This document shows, piece by piece, positions 13,701 through 22,274 of a stretch of 64,000 nt of DNA. The notes under the pieces were generated by a model. It was given only the letters and a program-made list of their open reading frames with translations. It ran no database searches and was not told where the DNA came from. Source of the DNA: Plecoglossus altivelis (taxonomy: Eukaryota; Chordata; Actinopteri; Osmeriformes; Plecoglossidae); assembly GCA_036571765.1 (NCBI GenBank), contig BROE01000003.1, positions 11,374,223-11,438,222 of the forward strand. The letters run 5' to 3'. Positions within the stretch are counted from its first letter, which is position 1. The number at the start of each line of letters is the position of its first letter. Made by a program: the position numbers and the translations under genes.

Positions 13701-14950
13701 TGCGTCTGTGTTTCAAAGATATTCCATATTCTAACTGCCCTTCATTTCACTAGAACATTGCCTGCAGTAATATATGTACATTTTGCAGAGCTTCTCCCTT
13801 GTGTGTCTAGAAAGAGCAGTAGATCAATTTTCAGTTGGGCATATTCCTGCTTGCAAAACCATTTTTTGCTAACCAGAGTATCCTGTGACAGGAAAAATTC
13901 TTCCACGTGTCACATGACGGCTTGGCAGCCAATACAGAGGCCCAGAACAGGGTCCAGGAAACCATGGACAAGCTGTGCCCTTCAGGGAGTATTATGGGTA
14001 CGTGTGTGAAGTCTTTCAACATTGACAGCTGGACCTTGAAACAAGACCTCAATCTCTTCAGATATGCTGCAGTAAAATGATAACTAAATCAAAAAGTCTA
14101 ATCGTTAGATTAGGTTGAACCTTGAAGTCTTACAGTTCCTCAAATTCTTTAGAGTGGCCTTGCTGTACGTTACCTCTGGTACAATGAGTACAAATCCCTT
14201 TTATAACATCACCTTGGTAGACATTAGGAAAGTCAGGCGAACCTTCAGTCAGTTTTTTAAGGGCAGAGTGTTTAACTTCCCATAAAGCGTGTCACTAATG
14301 AAGCATTGAGGAACAACAGCCAGAGAGCTCCCATTAGACAGAAACAAGCCTTGATGAGCCCGCCATCCGGAGCATGGAGCCACGGCAGCGAAAGGAAGAA
14401 GTGATGGAAGAGCACAATTAACTTGCAAGAGGAAAGGTTGTCGTGGAGACCCTCGAGGCCTCAATAAAATCATGTGCTTTTAGAGTGCTCCACGCAAGTA
14501 AGGAAGCCTTTTGAGACTAGTTTCAGGGGGAAATGATAGCCTATGGATATACCAAGCTGTGATTGCACTGCATGTATTTATAAACTGACTCTTTAACACA
14601 GTGTATCTGGAAACCAAGCTCGCCCTGTGTTCAAATTGTCTTCTACTGTCTTATATAGCATGTCATACTAACTCTTGGCTTGTCCTTTACACTGTAAACC
14701 ATAAATCCACTGAGTTGAATCCTAGCTTTTTTTTGCCCAAGTCTTTAGCCCTCACATCTCAAGCAAGACTACTTATGAAAGGTTCATCAGATCCACTCGC
14801 CCTTTTTCAACCGCTGCCTCCTTCCTCTTCTTCCCAGCTGAACACCCATGGTTGGACCTCTGTCTCAGTGTGTATGCAGCAGAGGAGAACGGGCAGACAA
14901 CAAGCTGCTACCAGATCTGCGATACACACGCCACAAATCCTCAATCCTGA
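415..14950 (+). CDS. pot1: Protection of telomeres protein 1 (pot1), 3' thirteen exons; N-terminal exon(s) outside window
   Basis: POT1 is the shelterin subunit that binds the single-stranded telomeric G overhang and, through its C-terminal half, the partner TPP1/ACD in the nucleus. I read exons 415-545, 685-978, 1940-2095, 9618-9802, 10208-10296, 10441-10467, 10634-10790, 11043-11251, 11724-11859, 11977-12059, 13426-13520, 13892-13997 and 14838-14950. All have AG/GT borders and matching phases and give 593 codons. The first visible residue aligns to human Asp42, so about 41 residues are missing upstream; 41 plus 593 equals the human 634. Order: OB fold 1 (rest of it), OB fold 2, then the C-terminal OB3 with inserted Holliday-junction-resolvase-like domain. 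The four cysteines expected to bind zinc are present as YCHKC (end of exon 10634-10790) and GCKQC (exon 11977-12059). The protein ends in a typical CYQI-type tail and a TGA at 14948. Identity is certain; exact use of the 27-nt microexon is inferred. Confidence 0.96.
685..978 (+). CDS. pot1: pot1 exon: OB1 end to OB2 start
   Basis: The acceptor is CTCCCACAG and the donor AAG/GTGTGT; 98 codons in phase 0. It contains SVVTFDGAVGSPVLPRTSS, matching the human TFEGTLGAPIIPRTSS segment, and ends YFDLTCQLL-like then LLK. The exon is clearly more GC-rich, with G/C third positions, than its neighbours. Confidence 0.94.
1516..1531 (+). repeat. G16 homopolymer inside a GC-rich tract
   Basis: Sixteen consecutive G residues preceded by GCGGCGGC and followed by CGGGCTGGG, in the pot1 intron between exons 685-978 and 1940-2095. 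It could form G-quadruplex DNA or RNA. Confidence 0.85.
1940..2095 (+). CDS. pot1: pot1 exon: OB2 core
   Basis: The acceptor is TGTCTGCAG and the donor AAG/GTCACG; 52 codons in phase 0. It encodes VWDGTKCPHPLLNVF and ends ILVYDNHVEAARQLK, both diagnostic of POT1 OB2. A short CA repeat starts just inside the following intron. Confidence 0.94.
3678..3800 (+). mobile_element. tRNA-derived SINE, family A
   Basis: A tRNA-like head with a degenerate B box (GAGGTTTGAATTTGG) is followed by a body reading GGCCTTTTGCCACATGTCAT and then a CTCTCTCTCCCC stretch, and A/T-rich tail. This head-body order is typical of a widespread fish SINE. A second copy of the same body lies on the - strand near 49905-50093. 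Confidence 0.65.
4703..4794. repeat. Minisatellite of CA type, about 22-bp unit
   Basis: The block ACACAGGTACACACACACCC recurs about four times with small length changes. It lies inside the large pot1 intron. Confidence 0.8.
9618..9802 (+). CDS. pot1: pot1 exon: OB2 end
   Basis: It follows a 7.5-kb intron. The acceptor is ATCCTTGCAG and the donor AAGAG/GTGAGG. It encodes AYLRIYNIH and the conserved FHLHGGNSYGRGIQVLP block of OB2. It ends in phase 2. Confidence 0.94.
10208..10296 (+). CDS. pot1: pot1 exon: linker between OB2 and C-terminal domain
   Basis: It completes an Arg codon (AG|G), then encodes an acidic, weakly conserved linker (SDLEDFMDVWSTPPESF). The acceptor is CCGCCCCCAG and the donor TTTG/GTAAGG. 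It ends in phase 1, which fits both the 27-nt microexon and the following exon. Confidence 0.88.
10441..10467 (+). CDS. pot1: pot1 probable 27-nt microexon
   Basis: A pyrimidine-rich tract and GATAG acceptor precede 27 nt, followed by ACAG/GTACTG. It is phase 1 in and phase 1 out, adding nine residues (VSTGERSAT with the split codons). Including it makes the protein equal to the human length. Skipping it would also keep the frame, so it could be alternative. Confidence 0.6.
10634..10790 (+). CDS. pot1: pot1 exon: start of C-terminal OB3, first zinc cysteine pair
   Basis: The acceptor is GTTTGTAG and the donor ACCAT/GTACGT. It encodes VKAQLKSYQPQRLFQSLKL then YCHKC, matching human [21 protein letters not shown]. 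The CxxC pair is the first half of the predicted zinc site. It ends in phase 2. Confidence 0.93.
11043..11251 (+). CDS. pot1: pot1 exon: Holliday-junction-resolvase-like insert, part 1
   Basis: The acceptor is TATTTCACTCAG and the donor AAGG/GTAAAA. It encodes REVPDDITIGSLFLEA through to GGDINELAFIKG. The domain is inserted into OB3 and takes part in TPP1 binding in the family. Confidence 0.92.
11724..11859 (+). CDS. pot1: pot1 exon: Holliday-junction-resolvase-like insert, part 2
   Basis: The acceptor is CACCCTCAG and the donor TACGG/GTGAGA. It encodes NVIPVRSSQGSMTLLDLSAP, matching human [22 protein letters not shown]. It runs phase 1 to phase 2. Confidence 0.93.
11977..12059 (+). CDS. pot1: pot1 exon: second zinc cysteine pair
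   Basis: The acceptor is TGTTGCAG and the donor GCAGAAG/GTACCA. It begins GCKQCS, exactly the human motif that supplies the second pair of zinc-binding cysteines, and ends VAE. It ends in phase 1. Confidence 0.93.
13196..13312 (+). mobile_element. tRNA-derived SINE, family B
   Basis: The tRNA-like head (CTGGTAGAATG, then CATTGTTTCAATCCC as B box) is followed by a body TTCGCTTTGGATAAAAATG and CGCCAAGCAAG. The TCGCTTTGGATAAAAGCGT body is a hallmark of a common fish SINE. It sits in the pot1 intron just before exon 13426-13520. Confidence 0.65.
13426..13520 (+). CDS. pot1: pot1 exon: OB3 strand segment
   Basis: The acceptor is CCTGCCCAG and the donor GACGCT/GTAGGT. It encodes LGVQLLSYGLMMRLELHD then GTGSLEALL, aligned to human [27 protein letters not shown]. 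It ends in phase 0. Confidence 0.92.
13652..13706. repeat. Microsatellite (TG)n then (TGCG)n
   Basis: A pure TG run followed by about five GTGC units, in the pot1 intron after exon 13426-13520. Confidence 0.9.
13892..13997 (+). CDS. pot1: pot1 exon: C-terminal OB3
   Basis: The acceptor is TCCTGTGACAG and the donor ATTATGG/GTACGT. It encodes EKFFHVS, then a helix ending MDKLCPSGSIM, matching human KFFQIPAS and MDMFCPPG. It ends in phase 1. Confidence 0.9.
14838..14950 (+). CDS. pot1: pot1 terminal coding exon
   Basis: The acceptor is CTTCTTCCCAG. It encodes AEHPWLDLCLSVYAAEENG and then CYQICDTHATNPQS before TGA at 14948-14950, aligned to human YPWLECFIKSYNV and ICYQIFDTT. A polyadenylation signal follows at 15202. 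Confidence 0.93.
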
Positions 14951-17900
14951 TCCGTGCACACACACCATGTCTAAAGATAGGTGTCATCTCTGACAGCTAC
15001 ACAGTCTGGGTCAAGTTCTTCTGATATATTATGTCATGTGTACATACGCTTTTATTTACCCAATTATCGCTGTTGTTCAAATACAGTTCAAATGTTGTCG
15101 TTTTTGTCCAATTCCTGTCGATGTGAAATGGTGAATGCGTTTTTTAATTTTGTTAAAGCGCCTTATGCACTGTTTGTTTAAACTCCCAAACCCCTCTTGG
15201 AAATAAATATCAAAGCCGATAGATGAAGGTGATAGATGGTGACTGAGTCGTGATACTTAGTTTTCTCCAAATTACAGCTGCCTACACAAAAGATTAAATA
15301 AGCTCTGTTTGCTGTGAGATCAAACCATTTTTTTTTATTGCGATGTCACTTAATGTGTCTCTTTGAAACTATATAGTATATGTATACTTTGCTCCTGGAC
15401 AGCTCTGGGCAACCCTGAGATGAAATAGTGGGATATCCGTACAATCGCTGACTGTTCCTTAATGTAGGTTACATCTCGATACTCTGAGATCCTCCTCCCG
15501 TCATCTTTCATATTCAGGTGGGACAAGTGAAAACAAGATGGCCAATACCACCAGGCCAGTTACAACCAAGATGGCTGAAGCCTAGTAGCAGATCTGCTTT
15601 CTCTTGTCTGGTGCCTAAAGGTTGATTGGGAGGCAAAGGTGATAAGGAAAGATGGCTACTTCAGACTTCTCTCACTGCTCTAAATTCCTTGAACGCTTTT
15701 TTTCATCCTGAATTGAGAGTTCATCAGTTTGTAATAGATGGGGGTTTATTAATGATGGTTTTATAGCTCCTGAAAATATTATTGAAATAAATAACATTTC
15801 CTGTATTGACTCTACTGGTTAACTCTGTTGTGACTGCGCCACCTGGTGGTGCATCAAAACAAGCAATTCAAATAGACAAAAGCAGGAACATTGATGTATG
15901 ACGGCTTTCATTACAACCAAGCCCATGGACACTCTATACTATATTTAAGTTGATCTAATAACATAATTGGTCTGTTATTCTACATTCAATATCAATGTTG
16001 CTCAATTTGTTATAGCTGTTAGCATCTGGTTGTTTTAACAAGGAAGACTTGAATCAACAGATTGATAACATTGTATCGATTAAACTTATGATGTTGGAGA
16101 AGAGGATTCTGGGAGTCTAGGATGTCAAACACTGATGCACCTTAGCTTCATGCCAATCCCAGATGTTAGTATGGTTTTGGCTGTTGAATGTGCTAAACAA
16201 GTGTCAAGCCGCATCACCATGCAGATTCTAGTGCTATGCAAATTATGACTGTTCCTCGGGACCCGGTGAAATTGGAGGGTTTTTGATGTTGCGGTCCAAG
16301 TTTGCTGTTTTGAGCTGAATATTGTTCTTTATTTTGATGCCTGTTTGAGCCTGTCATACTTGATGTTAGGCCACTTGCATTTTCTCTCTGATAATCTTTC
16401 AAGCGCCTGTTCTCCAACTTCAATGACTTGTGTGATAGTGGAGCGCCATATTACCAACCCCCTCAAGGTTTACCTTTCCTTCTTGGCAGACTTCAAAATA
16501 AGTCTTTTGAACAACTGCAAAGGAGTTTTGATGGTGTCATAGATTTTCAGGACATGTCATAACAGCCTGGCAGAGAAGGAAGGAAATGCACTGTGGGCCT
16601 GTGGTGATAATTCTACTGGAGCCTTTATTGGTACTCTGGCTAGCTGGTAAAAATGTCACTGTTCGAACCAATCACGTTAGGAACTTTGTGGATATTGGAA
16701 TTTTCACACAACATTGGTCCCTTCAAATTAGGTAGACTTTACATCTACAGTACACTGCATTTTGTTGGCATTGTATTGTGATAGAAACCAAAGTCAATAA
16801 CCCTAACTTTAACCAATGTGAAATGCAACGTAAACACAATGGACTCGTTGAGCACTGTTGGAATATTTGGTTTAATAACATGGCCCTTTTAAGTAACAAT
16901 ATGTCACAGATGGTTTTGGTTCCGAATAAGGGTGTATGACTGTGTCGCAAGAACAACTATGTTTGAGTAACTTCACAATGCACAGCTCTGATGTGTTGTC
17001 ATGCCAACCTTCCTCTCCAAGGGACACCCAGTGCAAGAACTATGAGCGGATGATTATGTGATATCCAGCTAATGTGGCATCCCCTAATATGAGAGAACCG
17101 CATTGTCTGAGTCCCTCATGCCCCGTTTAATGAGGACAATGCCTGAACGTTAGGCTCCTGGGGTTATGAGGGCCTTCGTCGTGAGCCGAGATGAGCTGCT
17201 GTCCGCTGGGTAAGTAGCGGCCTGTGGAAAACATGGCCTGAAGGCTTGTCATGTTAAAAACTCAACACTCGTGTAAAAATCATTCCTGCTCCCTTTCCTC
17301 CCCCCCATTTTTTTTGGTAGTGCAGTGTGTGGAGAGAGGATCCTCTCGCTTGGGTTGCTACAGGAAGAGGGGAGAGGAGAATTCCCGCCGACACATCAGC
17401 GCACAGTTAAGCACAGTGCAGGTTCAGCTATCTGTTAACCATCTAGATGACCTGACACCCAGATCAGGGGTCGAATCGACCCACTCAGATTGTATCAGGC
17501 CGACTGTAAGGGCAAAATAGTCTGTTTGTGAAAGGCAGTTATTTCTTGCCAACTGTTACTAGAATCAGAAGGAAAGAAATGTTCCCTTGGTGGAGGTGGA
17601 AACTCAGTGGCCTGTTCCTTAAACAAGAGCTACCACAGTAGTGAGGCCTTCAGCTCTGAAACGCTATGTATATGTATGCATGTGCAGACATTGAGCAGAA
17701 ATTTACTGTCTCTTATCCTTGAAATGGTTTCTTCCAGATCTACTTTTGGAATTTGTTGGTTTCAGACATCTTATCTCCTTGTGTATTGTGATTTAGATAT
17801 TTCTTCCACTTGAAAATACTATGGGTTACGAGGTTAAATAGTGTAGGCCTAGTGTTGTATTAGGGTACAGACAAGAATGAAACATCCAACTCAAATGTTT

Positions 17901-18777
17901 AACAAAGGCGTTGTCTCCTTAGTTTATCCTACAGGAGGCGCCCAAGCGCTTTAATTTGTAAAAAAAAAAAACCTCTCCAGTGGTTCTCTACGTTTTATGT
18001 TGTAACTGCAATGATAGAAACATGGTTTGACTTCATAAATGCACGTTGACGACTGTAAAGACAACAATTTATTGCGATATTCAACAAACTATTGAACATA
18101 ATTAACAAAAATAATGGCTTTTAAGTGGATGGCTAGGAACAACGGAATAGAACATTAAACAAAACTATTTGTTCCTCTAGTTATCCGTATGATTCAACAG
18201 AAGTCAGCATGAGTTGTCTTGAGGTGTTGCAGGGATCTGGTTTGTCAGCTAATTGTTAACCGCAAGGGGAGCCCACGTCCCTTCTCCGTTCCCTTGTGAT
18301 CCACTCTTCTAGCAGACGATGCGCAACTCTAGACAGAGCTTAGCACCCCCCTCTACAATAATCATTCTATAGTAGAGTGAGCGACCCGGACCCAAGGAAC
18401 CGCTGCGTTCCGGAGCGCTTTTAAAAAAAGCTCTTTTTAGCCACTAAGCAGCAAACTTTAGACTCGCGTACTATTTTAAATTTATTGTTTTTTGGGGGGA
18501 GATAAACTGTTCCTTTGTTTAAAGGTAGCGTACTAAGGCGAAACACCATAGGATACTTTTCGTTGTTACAAAATCGCTATAGAACTTGTTTGGTGCCAGT
18601 CTTCACTGCACCTGACTTTTGCCGTGAACTTCGGTATTTTATCATGTTATAAGTTGTAAGTCAAGAAAACATTTCTTGAGTTATGAATCGATTTTCAATT
18701 GTGGCTCCAAAGACAGACTTAATGGATAAATCATTTTGGAATACAATTCACTTTTGTCTAAGGCTTTAGGATAAACA
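14951..18777. other. pot1 3' UTR, intergenic region and gpr37 5' region
   Basis: Beyond the pot1 polyadenylation signal I see AT-rich unique sequence with no convincing reading frame or repeat. The last few hundred bases must contain the gpr37 promoter and 5' UTR; no clear TATA box or CpG-rich block was evident. Confidence 0.6.
15202..15207 (+). terminator. pot1: pot1 polyadenylation signal AATAAA
   Basis: It is the first AATAAA on the + strand after the pot1 stop codon, about 250 nt downstream, which fits a short 3' UTR. Confidence 0.6.
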
Positions 18778-19800
18778 ATGCTGGTACCATTATTTAGGTT
18801 ACTGTGCTTCTTGCTTTGGAGCAAGGATGCGATAGCTCACATTTACGGAGCGAACACAAAGACTACGATAACTCCTCGAAATTATGATACAGCTGGCAAA
18901 AACGGGAATGGACACAACACTACCAGTGGTGGCCGGAGATGGAATGAAGTTTACGAGCGAATCAACGAAAAGAACAATAGACCGAATGCTACAAGTGCAT
19001 CATCTTGGAATTCAATGCGGACGTGGGTGAATTACATGAATGCATCATATGGCATTAAAAGAGTAGTGGAAGAACGACAGACGTCCAATGAAATGGCAGT
19101 CGTCCGATTGCCCAAGGATGTCAATGCCCTGTGGCGCACAGAAGAAAAGTTGAACACCAACAAGCTGACTGTCATGAAAACGCACGGAGGTGGGCACGGT
19201 GATTTAAAGTTCTTAGCGAGGCATAAGAGAGGGGGACGTCATCGGAACGAGAAACGCATTTGCAGAAACAGAAGATGGGCCATTGACCGTTTTAGACGAA
19301 ATGCGAAAGATGACAAAAGGAAGGAGAAGAAAATAAGTCACCCGTCCAACTCCACTGTTGACGCACCGGCAACCACGTGGGAACCACTACCCAAACCAAT
19401 GGCCCAAAATCAGTCAACAGACTTCCCAATCGATGATAATGAGCAGTTTACATTACCGGATTTAAGAGACAGCACACCGTTTGTTCCGATGAATACTAAA
19501 ATAAGGCGGAAAGTAGTCAAAAACCCTTTCTACCCTGTAACAGCCGAATCATATGGCGCATATGCCATTATGATCATATCAGCCATCATTTTCACAGTGG
19601 GAATCATCGGCAATATTGCAATCATGTGCATAGTGTGCCACAACTATTACATGAGAAGTATCTCGAATTCTCTCCTTGCCAATCTTGCCCTGTGGGATTT
19701 TGTCGTCATCTTCTTCTGCTTGCCGTTGGTAATATTCCATGAATTGACCAAAGACTGGCTTCTGGGGGAGTTCTCCTGTAAAATCATCCCCTACATTGAG
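18778..19800 (+). CDS. gpr37: gpr37 coding exon 1: ectodomain to start of TM3
   Basis: ATG at 18778 opens a signal peptide; the exon ends CKIIPYIE before a GAG/GTAATG donor, phase 0. The open frame runs on to 19845 but that part is intron. Third codon positions are A/T-rich, unlike exon 2. Confidence 0.96.
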
Positions 19801-22219
19801 GTAATGGCTGCAATCTGTAGGAGGTTGTTCTGTATATCACTTTAAGAGAGTTGCAGCCAGGGGACTCCTCTAACTATAGGGGTATATTCTGTAATTGTTG
19901 TATCAAGGAAGAATACGTAGACTTGGTTTGCTCATTGGTTTCTTACGAACAGTTGTGAGTCTGTTTGTTTTTTTTGTAAATTATTATGTACATGTAATCT
20001 GATGACTTGACCTGCTACCCTGCGCCAATTATGATATATACACAAAAGATACGCATAGCACACAGCCACACCCTGGCATGGTGCTTCCTTGCTCTGGCTA
20101 GTGTATGCAGTACATCAGACAATGGTAAGGTGCACAGGGTCTGAATCCCTAGCTCTCCGGTGTCACCTCGACCTGGCATTCCAGCTCTGGGATCTGTCAG
20201 GAGCAGGAAACAGGCCCAGCCCAGCCTGCTCTGATGTCAGAGATGGTGTTACAGCCCCACTTTCTCTCCCTCAAGATGGTATCTAGTTCCCAACCAGTAC
20301 CTGTGGTGTGGTTCACAAGCCTCCCCTCACTGCTTGCAAAGGGAAGAGGACAGTAAACAGCTCCTATAGTATCAGCTCCAAATGGGAAGAAAACACGTGG
20401 CTGTAGTTTACAAATCCCCCAGCCCATAGCTTGCTGGAAAGCATGTGGGATAGATCAGAGTAATGATTGCAAGTAGGTTCACGCCCTCTGTTGCGTCATC
20501 TACTCAGATGAAAAGCAGCGGGTCTACTCTGTCAACAAACTATTTGCAACAGTACAATGGTACAGTACATGTCAAGGTGTCATGATAAGGTCACGCGGCA
20601 GGAGCCTGGCGATTGTCGCAGCTCTGTGTAACGAAAGACAACTATTATGATGTCATCTGTGGACGTTCCACTGTTACACAAGATCCATAACAAAGACTAA
20701 TGTGATCATATCGGAGGTTGTGTTTTTGCAGATAATCGCCTAAAAGAAACTTCCAGAAGTCAATGTGACTATTTGCTAATTGTAATGATAAAGGAAAGTC
20801 CCAACCTCAAATATGCTTTGAAGACATTGAAATAACAACATTGACTTGAACACAAACATGAATTCCAGACGTTTCCTTCTCAACAGAAACCAAGGGCCCT
20901 CCCTAGTCAGACACAGCGTTAATGCTGTTAATATTCACTGCGACACAATGTGTCAGTGCAGCAAATGGTGATGGTGCAGCTGTCTGGGAGGTTGGGAGTT
21001 CCTAATCCCATATTCCCCAAGCTGCGGAGATAGACCCAAGCCGCTTCACTCACAGGAAATCCTAGTTTACTGACACGGCGCTGAGCTGATCCACATCACT
21101 TAATGTGACTCAAGTAGGCAGGATGGGAGAGGAGAGGAGACAGGCCGCATAGAGGGTCAGAATGCTGGGTGTGAGGCAGGCAGGGCATGAGGCAGACAGG
21201 GTAGGAGAGGAGGCAGGCCGCATAGAGGGTCAGAATGCTGGGTGTTAGGCAGGCAGGACATGAGGCAGACAGGGTAGGAGAGGAGAGGAGGCAGGCAACA
21301 TAGAGGGTCAGAATGCTGGGTGTGAGGCAGGCAAGGCATAAGGCAGGCAAGGTTTTGCACCCAAACAGGATGACATGATGCTCCTCAACATTGTGAATCA
21401 CAGTATGCCCTACTTAGCAAATGCTTAGAACGGTGGGTTCCAGTCATGTTGGGTAACAATCATGGTGAATCGAATCCTTTCTGAGCTTATCCAACGAGTA
21501 GAGCTCTTTGAAATCAGTTTTCTTTCTTGCAGCAGTGGACTGTTAGTGTAGCTTCTCAACACGGAAATGTGATTAACCCCACAATAAAATGTGGTTATCA
21601 TCAACACGAGTTATTCAAAACATATGTTTGCCACTTATCTGTCATGTCTCTGTACAACCAATCCGTTAAGGGCTCTGAAATTAAATATAGAACTCCATTG
21701 ACTTATGTGCTGTCAGAAAACAATCCTATTAAAGATTTCATAAAGCAGACTGGAATGCATAATTATTATAAAAGCCCAGCACAAAGTAGAAACTGGAGTT
21801 TCTTGCAACGGTTTGTTGTCATGGCGAGTTTAATTACTTCAACAAGACTGGGCTAAATAGCTTATTAGTATCTTCGCTACAAATTTCAAGCCGCAAACTT
21901 AAACCTGTAGGTGTTCAACTTAAATGTTGATGCAGTTCCCTCTGCCTTCTGTGATACAGTAATGCTGTGAAAAGACAGCGAAGCACACCCTCATTATGCT
22001 AATGGCCTCGGTAATCAAGAGATTAATGGAGCATAATTACACAAACGCTGGGAACATTAGTTCTAATGGCTGCCCTGGCAACCCAAGTGCAGCCCATGAC
22101 AGTCTGTCGTGGATGGCCATGATGTGACAGGGGTTGCGTACACAAAGCCTGCCCTCCAGTGTTTAACTCAGCCCCTATTGTGGAGCTAGCTGTCATTTTG
22201 ACATTGATGGACATTACTG

Positions 22220-22274
<55 letters not shown>

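Noticed and set aside
19801..19845. C-terminal extension of gpr37 exon 1 (355-residue frame)
   Set aside because: A GAG/GTAATG donor at 19800 joins in phase to exon 2 at the conserved GPR37 intron position; the extra residues are intron.
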